31,266 nt of DNA, taken from the NCBI GenBank assembly GCA_000991205.1, contig LBRC01000013.1, forward strand, positions 1 through 31,266, given 5' to 3'. Below the pieces are notes generated by a model, which did no database searches, was not told the DNA's origin, and worked only from the letters and a program-made list of their open reading frames with translations. A program made the translations under genes and the position numbers. How positions within the stretch are numbered: the first letter of the stretch is position 1; each line of letters starts with the position of its first letter. Positions 23,597 through 31,223 of this stretch are shown here, piece by piece. This DNA is from Parcubacteria group bacterium GW2011_GWA2_36_10. GTDB lineage: Bacteria; Patescibacteriota; Patescibacteriia; UBA1558; GWA2-36-10.

Positions 23597-24609
23597 AATA
23601 TATCCTCTATCACTTTTATATAATTGTCAACTGAATTTTTGGGAAATAAATTATATAAATTTTCCCCTAATTTTAGACGTAAATCTTTTTTATTTAATAT
23701 TTTTTCTAAATATCTGGCCATGATTTTGTTAGATCCTTGGCGTACATAAATAGCAGCATTGTGACGAGCAAAAAACTCAGCATTTTTCTCTTGATGACTA
23801 GCTGGTATCGGGATCAAAATCAAGGCTTTTTTCAAAACAGCCGTTTCAGTGATCATCGACATACCTGCTCGAGAAATCACTAAATCAGCTTGATTTAGTA
23901 AATCTATCATCTTCACTGTCACAAAATCATAAGGGTGATAATTTGGCAAATTCAAGCTTTGATCAAAATTATTTTTACCTAAAATATGATGCACTTGAAA
24001 ATTTTGCGTCAAAATAGGCAAAAATTCTTGCACAAATGCATTGAAAGCTCTGGCTCCTAATCCTCCACCAGTGATCAAAATGCTTGGTTGATGCTCAAGA
24101 TGTTTATATTTTAATCTAACGGGATTTCCGGTAACAATTGTTTTTTTAGCTTTAAAAAATTTTACTTGCTCTGGAAATGTCACGGTGATTTTAGTCGCCA
24201 TTGGCGCCATCAGCTTATTTGCTAAACCAATACTTAAATCTTGCTGATGAACTATTGTGGGAATTCTTAAAAATTTGGCCGCATAAACTACTGGTACCGC
24301 TACAAATGATCCGGCCGTTAAAATAATATCTGGTTTTAATCTACTTAATAAATATAAACTTTGCCAAAAAGCTAATTTTATTTTAAATAAATCTTTAAAG
24401 TTTTCTAAATCCCAGTAGCGACGTAATTTGCCTGATAAAATACTACGAAACTTAATATTTTTCTCTTTGATCAATAAAACTTCAGGGCCATTAGGCGTGC
24501 CCCAAAAACTGTAATCAGCTGGATACTTTTTAGTGACAGCCAAAAGTGGCATCACTGAACCCAATGTCCCACCACCAACTAACAAAATTTTCTTAAGTTT
24601 TGCTGACAT
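23590..24609 (-). CDS. murG: MurG lipid II synthase, with altered GGTGGH loop
   Basis: A 339-residue GT-B (GT28) enzyme that adds GlcNAc to lipid I at the inner membrane face. ILLVGGGTLGSVMPLLAV is the N-terminal glycine loop. The usual GGTGGH reads GGTLGS, so the conserved His is replaced by Ser. HQQDLSIGLANKLMAP, VTGNPVR, LITGGGLGARAFN and LILIPIPASHQEKNAEFF are all recognisable MurG blocks. It is adjacent to the prepilin gene (TAAATG) and upstream of murC. Assignment is firm from position and domains, despite the changed loop. Confidence 0.9.
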   Translation of the reverse strand: MSAKLKKILLVGGGTLGSVMPLLAVTKKYPADYSFWGTPNGPEVLLIKEKNIKFRSILSGKLRRYWDLENFKDLFKIKLAFWQSLYLLSRLKPDIILTAGSFVAVPVVYAAKFLRIPTIVHQQDLSIGLANKLMAPMATKITVTFPEQVKFFKAKKTIVTGNPVRLKYKHLEHQPSILITGGGLGARAFNAFVQEFLPILTQNFQVHHILGKNNFDQSLNLPNYHPYDFVTVKMIDLLNQADLVISRAGMSMITETAVLKKALILIPIPASHQEKNAEFFARHNAAIYVRQGSNKIMARYLEKILNKKDLRLKLGENLYNLFPKNSVDNYIKVIEDILS

Positions 24610-25542
24610 TTATCTTAAATTAAATTCTCCAGTTAAAGGTACAAAATAATTATAATCGTGCATCACCCAACCAGACCAATCTGGCGTACCATTAACTTCA
24701 TTAGAGCAACCATAATTACCATCACCGCTATAACAATCTTTCCCTCTAGGAAAATAAGCTTTCAAACCCTCAAAGTCTTGATTGTCAGGATCTGTATTAT
24801 TAGCTGTTGGACAAAAAGACAAAACAGTGTTAATTCTTTCGTCTTGTTTTGATTCTTTTTCCAGTTTAGCTACCAAAACACTCATCGAACGAGTGGAACC
24901 ATCACCGTAGCATAACCTACTAAAAGTACTCATGGAATAATAGACGAAACTGATTTCACCCGTACTAACATTATAATCACAATAATCATTATAACAACCG
25001 CTATTACAACAAGTTTCCCAATCCGGACAAGTGCCATCGTCTAGGTTTGGGCAATCTATAGGAAAATCACTAGGATCGATATCACCTATAGCTGAATAGT
25101 CACTCCAAGCAGCCCCATAATAAGCATACATATAACCATTATAACCACTGTCTACTTGATTAATCGGATCCTTAATCAAATCTTTGGTATAGCCACCAGG
25201 AACAGCAATGCTGCTATAATTTATACCACCACCTTGAGCAGGATAAACCATTTGTACATTACCACCATCCTTTAGAAATGGCATCAAACTTTTATCTGGA
25301 TCAACAGAATTAGCGCTAACATAACTATTTGGTGGATACATACCATAGTCAGCTTTAAAAAGCTCCAAGGCTCTAGCGACTTCATTTAAATCAGCCCGAC
25401 GTTTGTTATCACGAATAGTTTTGCGCACCTCTTGAATGCCGATATAGCTAACACTGGCTAAAATACCCATGATAGCGACCACCACCAAGAGCTCTACTAA
25501 AGTAAAGCCAAAATGGCGAGAAAATTTTATTTTTAATTTCAT
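24610..25542 (-). CDS. type IV pilin / pseudopilin-like protein, Cys-rich
   Basis: A 310-residue protein. The class III signal peptide has a basic leader, then G12|FTLVELLVVVAIMGILASVSY: cleavage after Gly12, methylated Phe13 and Glu at +5 (E17). The hydrophobic N-helix is followed by a globular head with repeated Tyr/Gly/Asp-rich stretches. Ten Cys residues are seen, six of them at 164-188 (C164, C172, C178, C179, C183, C188), suggesting disulphide bonds outside the cell. The AxLExFKxDYGxYPP segment (58-71) is typical of type II/IV pseudopilins. It lies between ftsW and murG, with 1-nt gaps, an odd place for a pilin; it may serve wall-spanning assembly. Confidence 0.88.
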   Translation of the reverse strand: MKLKIKFSRHFGFTLVELLVVVAIMGILASVSYIGIQEVRKTIRDNKRRADLNEVARALELFKADYGMYPPNSYVSANSVDPDKSLMPFLKDGGNVQMVYPAQGGGINYSSIAVPGGYTKDLIKDPINQVDSGYNGYMYAYYGAAWSDYSAIGDIDPSDFPIDCPNLDDGTCPDWETCCNSGCYNDYCDYNVSTGEISFVYYSMSTFSRLCYGDGSTRSMSVLVAKLEKESKQDERINTVLSFCPTANNTDPDNQDFEGLKAYFPRGKDCYSGDGNYGCSNEVNGTPDWSGWVMHDYNYFVPLTGEFNLR

Positions 25543-25543
25543 A

Positions 25544-26740
25544 CTAACGATGATAATGATTAGTTAAAGTATATTTAGAAATATTCGCTATGATACCCAT
25601 AGCTAACAGCGTGATAGCTAAATTACTACCACCTAAAGAAACAAATGGTAATGGCACGCCAGTCAAAGGCAAAAGACCAATGATGGAACCGATGTTTAAA
25701 AATATTTGTGCACTTAGCCAAATAGTGATACCTAAGGTCGCTAGTTTAGCAAAATTGTCTGGACTAGACTTTACTATTTTAAAAGCTCGATATAAAAAGA
25801 AAGCAAATAAACAAATAAATAAAGTAGAAAAAATAAAACCACTTTCTTGGGCAATGATAGCAAAGACGCTATCACCAGCTGGCTCTGGTACAAAACTTAA
25901 TTTTTGCCGAGCACTACCAAAACCTAAACCCAAGATACCACCAGAGCCAACTGCAATTAATGCTTGTCTGATCTGATAACTAATACCTTGTGGGTCAAAG
26001 TCTGGATGCAAAAAAGCCGTTAAGCGAGCCAGACGATAAGGAGCAGCTTTGATCATCAATGCTAAAGCTAATAAACCAGCTAAAATAATAGCGCTAAAAT
26101 GCTTAAAACGCATCCCCGCTGCTAAATACATCGCTAGTGCCGAAGAAATAATAATACTCAAAGTACCTAAATCTGGCTGTAAAATAAGCAGAAAACTAAC
26201 TATGCCTAAATAAAATAAAAATGGCCAAACACCTAATTTAAAATTTGTTAAATCATCTTTTTTTTCTTCTAAATAAACGGCTAAAAATAAAACAAAAAAT
26301 AATTTTACAAATTCACTCGTTTGTAAAGAAAATGGTCCAACATCAATCCAAGATCGAGCTGTAGCACCAGCTAAATTTAAACCAGGAATAAAAACTATGA
26401 GTAACAAAAAAATACAAGCATAAAAAAACCAACGTGAATACGCTTGATAACGATGATAATCAATACGTAAAGCCAAATAAAATAAAACTAAACCGGGTAT
26501 CAAGCCGTGAGTGATTTGTTGTTTGACAAAAAAATAAACATCTTGTTCACGTTGACCAAAAGCAAGCGACGAAGAAGCTGAAGATAAAAATAATAAACCA
26601 AAAAATAATAATAAAGCAATGCTCAATAAAAACATTAAATCCGGCTGATGAGAAAATCTATCAGCTAAAAATGGTTTCATAAACCATCTTTTCCATTTAT
26701 TTTTGTCTACTCCGCCTCTGGCGGATTGTTTATTTAACAT
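25544..26740 (-). CDS. ftsW: FtsW/RodA-type (SEDS) peptidoglycan polymerase
   Basis: A 398-residue multi-spanning SEDS protein that polymerises lipid II with a partner PBP at the septum. Signature parts are ATARSWIDVGPFSLQTSEFVKL, ILQPDLGTL, GSGGILGLGFGSARQKLSFVPE, GDSVFAIIAQESG and LPLTGVPLPFVSLGGSN. It overlaps murD by 11 nt from the ATG at 26740. The first 20 residues (QSARGG...) are encoded partly by a dispersed GGCGG palindrome (26711-26725), so an inner start at 26680 (MKPFLADRF) may be the ancestral one. Placement in the mur cluster favours FtsW over RodA. Confidence 0.9.
   Translation of the reverse strand: MLNKQSARGGVDKNKWKRWFMKPFLADRFSHQPDLMFLLSIALLLFFGLLFLSSASSSLAFGQREQDVYFFVKQQITHGLIPGLVLFYLALRIDYHRYQAYSRWFFYACIFLLLIVFIPGLNLAGATARSWIDVGPFSLQTSEFVKLFFVLFLAVYLEEKKDDLTNFKLGVWPFLFYLGIVSFLLILQPDLGTLSIIISSALAMYLAAGMRFKHFSAIILAGLLALALMIKAAPYRLARLTAFLHPDFDPQGISYQIRQALIAVGSGGILGLGFGSARQKLSFVPEPAGDSVFAIIAQESGFIFSTLFICLFAFFLYRAFKIVKSSPDNFAKLATLGITIWLSAQIFLNIGSIIGLLPLTGVPLPFVSLGGSNLAITLLAMGIIANISKYTLTNHYHR
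26711..26725. repeat. dispersed palindrome inside the 5' end of ftsW
   Basis: TCCGCC-TCT-GGCGGA, a 6-bp stem with a 3-nt loop. It lies between the murD stop and the second possible ftsW start. Confidence 0.7.
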
Positions 26741-28145
26741 GCTTTTTCACTAATTGATCAAACATTTTAGCGCGCTGAAACTCATTAGTAAACATATTAA
26801 AACTAGCGGCCGCTGGTGAAAATAAAAGAATTTTTTGATCTGTGCTTTGTTTTTTGGCTTCTAGCAAAGCTTTTTCTAAATCATTAAAACCAGTAAATAA
26901 ATTAGCACTTGGATATTTGATTTTTTTTAGTTCTGTGATTAATTTTGCACTACCAGTACCGGCTAATAAAATAGTTTTAGCTACTTTATTTTTGATAGTT
27001 TTAGCTAAAGCTTTATAATCTAAATTTTTATCTTGACCGCCAGCTAACAAGACTATTTTTTTGTCTTGCATAGCTTCAATGGCCGCTTGAGCAGCATCAG
27101 GCGTAGTCGAAGTAGCGTCATTAAAAACTTGTAAGTTTTTAGTTTGTTTAATCAATTGCAAACGATAAGCCACACCTTTAAAGCTGTTCACCGCTTCATC
27201 AACCAAACTATTTTCGATGCCAACAATTTTCGCTACACAAATACTAGCGGCAATATTACTCAAATTATGTTGACCAAGTAATTTTATATTATTAATAGGC
27301 ATTACTGGCTCTGTTTTTTTATCAACAAAATAAAAACTATTATTTTTTAAATATACTCCCCTGTTTACTTTATTTTTTAAAGAAAAATAATAAACTTTTG
27401 CTTTAGTAGCTTTTGCGGCTAGCTTGGTATGAATATTGTCCAGATTTAAAATCGCGACATCATTTTTAGTCTGATACTTGATAATATTTATTTTCGCTTG
27501 TTTATAAGTGTTAAAATTTTTGTAACGATTCAAATGATCCACTAAAACATTGGTAATCACAGAAATTTGTGGCGACAACTGATAATCACCCAAGTTTTCT
27601 AAATGCCAGCTAGATAGCTCTAGCACTGGCAAACTATCTTTTTTAAGTTTATCTAAAACCGCAAACATTGGCGTGGTGGCAATGTTGCCAGCGATCACAT
27701 TAGTTTTGATTTTTTGCTTTAAAATATGATGAATAATGCTACTAGTAGTAGATTTACCGCGCGTGCCAGTAACCGCGATTTTGCGATAGGGGTATAAAGC
27801 AAAAAACATGACTGCTTCATTGACAATCGGAATTTTATTTTTTTTAGCAATGGTTAAATAAACAGAATTCGCTGGCACGCCAGGATTTTGGATCAACAAA
27901 TCCTGATCTTTAAAATCCTCTACTCGATGTTCACCCAAAACAAACTTAATATTTTTGGCGCCAGCTAATTTTTTAAGCTGATCAAGTGTTGGTTTTAAAA
28001 CTCTGGCATCTTTAATATCCGTGACTGTCAAAATAGCGCCTTTAGCTAAAAGCCATTTGACTACCTGAAAAGCACCTCCGTTTAGACCTAGACCCATGAC
28101 TAAAATTCTTTGCTTTTTAAAATTGGTATTAAAACTTTTTACCAT
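26730..28145 (-). CDS. murD: UDP-N-acetylmuramoylalanine--D-glutamate ligase
   Basis: A 471-residue Mur ligase. It has an N-terminal ILVMGLGLNGGAF Rossmann loop. The P-loop GTRGKST (127-133) is close to the usual GTNGKST with Arg for Asn. ELSSWHLENL, NVLVDHLNRY, NDATSTTPDAA and LLAGGQDKNLDY are strong MurD markers. It adds D-Glu to UDP-MurNAc-L-Ala. It overlaps mraY by 7 nt and ftsW by 11 nt, so the run is translationally coupled. Confidence 0.95.
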   Translation of the reverse strand: MVKSFNTNFKKQRILVMGLGLNGGAFQVVKWLLAKGAILTVTDIKDARVLKPTLDQLKKLAGAKNIKFVLGEHRVEDFKDQDLLIQNPGVPANSVYLTIAKKNKIPIVNEAVMFFALYPYRKIAVTGTRGKSTTSSIIHHILKQKIKTNVIAGNIATTPMFAVLDKLKKDSLPVLELSSWHLENLGDYQLSPQISVITNVLVDHLNRYKNFNTYKQAKINIIKYQTKNDVAILNLDNIHTKLAAKATKAKVYYFSLKNKVNRGVYLKNNSFYFVDKKTEPVMPINNIKLLGQHNLSNIAASICVAKIVGIENSLVDEAVNSFKGVAYRLQLIKQTKNLQVFNDATSTTPDAAQAAIEAMQDKKIVLLAGGQDKNLDYKALAKTIKNKVAKTILLAGTGSAKLITELKKIKYPSANLFTGFNDLEKALLEAKKQSTDQKILLFSPAAASFNMFTNEFQRAKMFDQLVKKHVK

Positions 28146-29197
28146 AAAGCTAAATCAATAATAGCGATAATTAAACCTAAGACTGAAGTAACGCCGGCAA
28201 TGATCCAAAAACGCATGACAATTTTTGGCTCCGGCCAACCCTTAGCTTCAAAATGATGGTGAATTGGGGCTGATAAAAATACCTTTTTCTTTCTGATTTT
28301 TTTAGACAAAACTTGAATAATGACAGACATTGATTCTATGAGCAATAAAAAACCAATCACGGGTAATAGCAAAGGATAACCAGTCAAAACTGCGACAATA
28401 CCTAAAGCTACACCCAAAGACATAGCGCCAGTATCACCCATAAAAAAACGAGCTGGGTTAACATTAAACCACAAGAAAGCTAACAAAGAACCAACTATCA
28501 CCCCACAAAAAGTAGCCAAATTATAATTACCTTGCATAAAAGCAATCACGCCATAAGTAGAAAAAGCCGCTAGTACAATACCGCCAGCCAAACCATCTAG
28601 GCCGTCAGCTTCATTGACGGAAAAAGCCGTAGCAACAATCACAAACACAAAAAATGGGATAAACCACCAGCCTAAAGAAAAAGTACCCAAAAAAGGCACA
28701 CGCACCAAATCCCAGTCTAATTTAAAATAAAACCACCAAGCACCAAACAAAGCAATTAAAGTATAAATCAATAAGCGATGCTTCATGGTCAATCCTCCAC
28801 CTTTACCACCACCTTGACGAGTGACATTGAACCAATCATCGAGTAAACCCACTAAAGCCGAAGCAATTAGGGCACCTAAGGGTAAATAAGTCGCTTCTCT
28901 GGTCAAAAAATTAAAACTAGCTAACCAAGAAGTCGGCCAAAACTCTTTGATCAATAAAAAAATCAAAGCTAAAAATAAAACCGTCATCCAAATCAGTAAA
29001 CCACCCATAGTTGGTGTACCTGATTTTTTTTCATGCAGTTTAGAGAAAATCGGTGCTTCATTTGAGCTTCTGATACTTTTGCCTAAACGATATTTATACA
29101 AAAAATGAGTTAAGGCCGGCGTCCACAAAATAGCTAACACAAAAGCTAAGGTCGTTAGACTCAAAATTTTAATGACGGCAAAATTCAAGAGCATCAT
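28139..29197 (-). CDS. mraY: phospho-N-acetylmuramoyl-pentapeptide transferase
   Basis: A 352-residue, about ten-helix membrane enzyme that makes lipid I from UDP-MurNAc-pentapeptide and undecaprenyl phosphate. Markers are KSGTPTMGGLLIW, ALVGLLDDWFNVT (Asp pair), NEADGLDGLAGG, NPARFFMGDTGAMSLG and the APIHHHFEAKGWPEPKIV segment. The start is one of two adjacent ATGs (29197, 29194); the first gives a 4-nt ATGA overlap with the upstream gene. Confidence 0.96.
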   Translation of the reverse strand: MMLLNFAVIKILSLTTLAFVLAILWTPALTHFLYKYRLGKSIRSSNEAPIFSKLHEKKSGTPTMGGLLIWMTVLFLALIFLLIKEFWPTSWLASFNFLTREATYLPLGALIASALVGLLDDWFNVTRQGGGKGGGLTMKHRLLIYTLIALFGAWWFYFKLDWDLVRVPFLGTFSLGWWFIPFFVFVIVATAFSVNEADGLDGLAGGIVLAAFSTYGVIAFMQGNYNLATFCGVIVGSLLAFLWFNVNPARFFMGDTGAMSLGVALGIVAVLTGYPLLLPVIGFLLLIESMSVIIQVLSKKIRKKKVFLSAPIHHHFEAKGWPEPKIVMRFWIIAGVTSVLGLIIAIIDLALW

Positions 29198-29553
29198 AAA
29201 TTGTAATTTAAAATATTAAACAAATAGAAAAAAATGGCTATACTTAGCAAAAAACTAGCACTAACCAAAAAATGACTCCAAGCTGTTTTACGACTAAAAA
29301 AATACCAAGCCAACAAAGTGTTCAAAACAGAAGCTAATAAAAAGAAAATGGGTAATAAAATCAACCAATACCACGGCGCAATCACATCAAAACCAAAGTA
29401 AATATTGTAGTGCAAAACATTAATATTAGTCTGCACAAAATCAGTAATACTTAGCCAAATAAAACTCAATAAATAGGCTAAAATCGTGATATTTAATAGA
29501 TAAAAATTCAAGCGATCTTTATAAAAGACCTTAAAACTATCAAATCTTTTCAT
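29194..29553 (-). CDS. hypothetical membrane protein, first gene of the mur cluster
   Basis: A 119-residue protein with a basic N-terminal tail. There are three hydrophobic segments: about residues 18-37, 57-85 and 95-115. No family is recognised. It precedes mraY with a 4-nt overlap and ends in TGA, so it is expressed with the peptidoglycan genes. That position suggests a role in wall synthesis or division, comparable to FtsL-like or MreD-like small proteins; sequence does not prove it. A TAAAAT -10-like box lies upstream (29569-29574), without a good -35. Confidence 0.65.
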   Translation of the reverse strand: MKRFDSFKVFYKDRLNFYLLNITILAYLLSFIWLSITDFVQTNINVLHYNIYFGFDVIAPWYWLILLPIFFLLASVLNTLLAWYFFSRKTAWSHFLVSASFLLSIAIFFYLFNILNYNL

Positions 29554-29599
29554 ATGTTTATTGTCTATATTTTAACATAAAGCGGAAAAAAAATCTATT

Positions 29600-29628
29600 T
29601 TGCTGAATATAGTAAAATATAGTATAAT
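29600..29628 (+). promoter_or_regulatory. candidate promoter of the PilB-like pseudo-ATPase gene
   Basis: TTGCTG (29600-29605), 17 nt, perfect TATAAT (29623-29628). The start would be near 29635, giving a 15-nt leader without a ribosome binding site. A tandem ATATAGTA repeat surrounds the -10. Confidence 0.5.
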
Positions 29629-29649
29629 ATATAAATAAAAATAAACTTT

Positions 29650-30543
29650 ATGGCGGAAAACAATAGCCTTCAAGCTTTGATAAAAAGCAAAAGTAAAGCC
29701 GGAGAAAAAATATTTAGCACCATTTTAAACGATGCTTTAAAGAAAAAAGCTGAAAGTATTCATTTTTGTCCAAACGAAGATGAGCTCATCCTCTTTTATC
29801 GCCAAAATAAAACTTTGAAAAAAATCGCTAAACTACCGAATACTTGGCACAAAATTTTAAGCCAACTCTTAAAAAAAATTGCTAACCTAGACATTCAAGA
29901 CAATATTTTACAAGAAGGGCGCTTTAAAATAGCTCTAAACAAAAAAATCCAAAGATTTTCTGTTTTTTTCTGGCCAACGGTCACGCAAGAAAAAATTATT
30001 CTCAAACTTCACAAAGAAGAAGATTTAAAAAATCTTGATTTTAGTCCAAAAGATTTAAAAAGTTTACAAACTATTTTAGACAAAAAAACTGGCTCGCCTC
30101 GCGGCGTAGCGGGCTTGATTTTAGTCAGTCAAATGCGTCCCAATGAAAAAAATCAAGTCTTTTATGCTTTATTAAAAGAATTAAATAAAGATGAACTGGA
30201 TATTTATAGCCTAGAAGATTTTGTTGACTACAGTATCTTGGGTATTAATCAACAACAGCTAAAAAATTGGCATGACGAAACTTTGGGTGAATCGATACAT
30301 AAAATCATTAAGCACGACGCTGATGTTTTAGCCCTAGGTAATATCAGTGGGCCTCTTGCTCTCGAACAAATAAAAAATGCTCTTGCTTTAGGCACTTTAG
30401 TGATTGCTTATTTACCAAATAATAATTATCAAGATTTGTTTAGCCAATTAGAAAACTGGGGCTTTAAAACTCCAGCTTTAAAAAAATATCTTAAAACAAT
30501 TATTATCAAAGATAAAGATAAATTAGCGCTAAAAAATAATTAA
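29650..30543 (+). CDS. degenerate GspE/PilB-like ATPase homologue (predicted inactive)
   Basis: A 297-residue protein that follows the GspE/PilB architecture. ILNDALKKKAESIHFCPNED (25-44) matches the N2-domain SDIH-type strand. RFSVFFWPTVTQEKIILKL (102-120) matches the RVS.LPT..GEKVVLRLL strand. GLILVSQMRPNEKNQVFYALLKELN (155-179) is where the Walker A GPTGSGKTTTLY should be: all glycines are lost, only K167 remains, and T is N168. The Asp-box region LEDFVDYSILGINQQQL (188-204) is kept. Walker B HDADVLALGNISG (222-234) has lost the catalytic Glu and Arg of GEIRD, and the HTND His-box reads PNNNY. So the fold survives but ATP hydrolysis should not. It ends tail-to-tail with the NifU-like gene in a shared TTAA. 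Confidence 0.75.
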   Translation: MAENNSLQALIKSKSKAGEKIFSTILNDALKKKAESIHFCPNEDELILFYRQNKTLKKIAKLPNTWHKILSQLLKKIANLDIQDNILQEGRFKIALNKKIQRFSVFFWPTVTQEKIILKLHKEEDLKNLDFSPKDLKSLQTILDKKTGSPRGVAGLILVSQMRPNEKNQVFYALLKELNKDELDIYSLEDFVDYSILGINQQQLKNWHDETLGESIHKIIKHDADVLALGNISGPLALEQIKNALALGTLVIAYLPNNNYQDLFSQLENWGFKTPALKKYLKTIIIKDKDKLALKNN

Positions 30544-30761
30544 ATTGCTTCGACAGAATTAATTTCAGGCATGGCACTTTTTAGCTCCTGCTCTATCAAG
30601 TTTTTTAAAGTAAAATCAGAAATCGGACAATGTGCACAAGCACCTTGTAATTTGATTTTTACTGCACCAGTTTTATCATCAAAACTAACAAACTCGACAT
30701 TACCACCGTCCATTTGTAAATACGTCCTTATTTTATCTAAAATTTTTTCTATTTTTTCCAT
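30540..30761 (-). CDS. NifU C-terminal-domain protein (Fe-S cluster scaffold/carrier)
   Basis: A 73-residue protein made only of the NifU C-terminal domain. It has MEKIEKILDKIRTYLQMDGGNVEFVSF, then LQGACAHCPISDFTLKNLIEQEL with the C-x2-C pair that binds an Fe-S cluster between two monomers. Such proteins carry clusters to target enzymes. The stop overlaps the convergent gene by 4 nt. It follows the HIT gene after a 57-nt gap with a palindrome. Confidence 0.92.
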   Translation of the reverse strand: MEKIEKILDKIRTYLQMDGGNVEFVSFDDKTGAVKIKLQGACAHCPISDFTLKNLIEQELKSAMPEINSVEAI

Positions 30762-30788
30762 AAAAATATCTTTAAATAAGCATTTTGC

Positions 30789-30807
30789 TGTCCGCCGAAG
30801 GCGGACA
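30789..30807. repeat. dispersed palindrome, TGTCCGCC-GAA-GGCGGACA
   Basis: A perfect 8-bp stem with a GAA loop between the HIT and NifU-like genes. No T run follows. Confidence 0.8.
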
Positions 30808-30818
30808 ATTAGAAAATT

Positions 30819-31223
30819 CTATAAACTTACAAGTTTAGCTAAAACTTCATCCATCTGATCTTTAGCTTGTTCATCCACACCCCAATGTACTAGCGTATCA
30901 TTTTTATAACGTGGGATAATATGCCAATGCACATGCGGAATTACTTGGCCAGCTATTTCGCCATTATTTAAACCAAGATTAAAAGCATCAGCTTTTAATC
31001 TTTCTTTTATTTCTTTAGCTAATCTTTGAACTACTTTGATCAAATCAGCAGACTCTTGTGGCTCTAGCTCTATAAAAGTAGCGGTATGTTTTTTAGGGAT
31101 CACAATAGTATGACCTGGGCTAGCTGGACCAAGTGACAAAAAAGCTAAATAATAATCATCTTCGTAAATCTTTTTAGCGGGAATATCTCCTTTGACTATT
31201 TGGCAAAAAATACAGTTTTCCAT
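30819..31223 (-). CDS. HIT-family (histidine triad) nucleotide-binding protein
   Basis: A 134-residue Hint/HinT-like hydrolase. The N-terminal CIFCQIVKGDIPAKKIYEDD is the classic start with a zinc-type C-x2-C. HTIVIPKKH lies mid-protein, and the active site is the triad HVHWHIIPR near residue 100. Members cleave purine nucleoside phosphoramidates or acyl-adenylates; the physiological substrate is unclear. Upstream DNA (31224-31266) is AT-rich with no clear promoter before the window edge. Confidence 0.94.
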   Translation of the reverse strand: MENCIFCQIVKGDIPAKKIYEDDYYLAFLSLGPASPGHTIVIPKKHTATFIELEPQESADLIKVVQRLAKEIKERLKADAFNLGLNNGEIAGQVIPHVHWHIIPRYKNDTLVHWGVDEQAKDQMDEVLAKLVSL

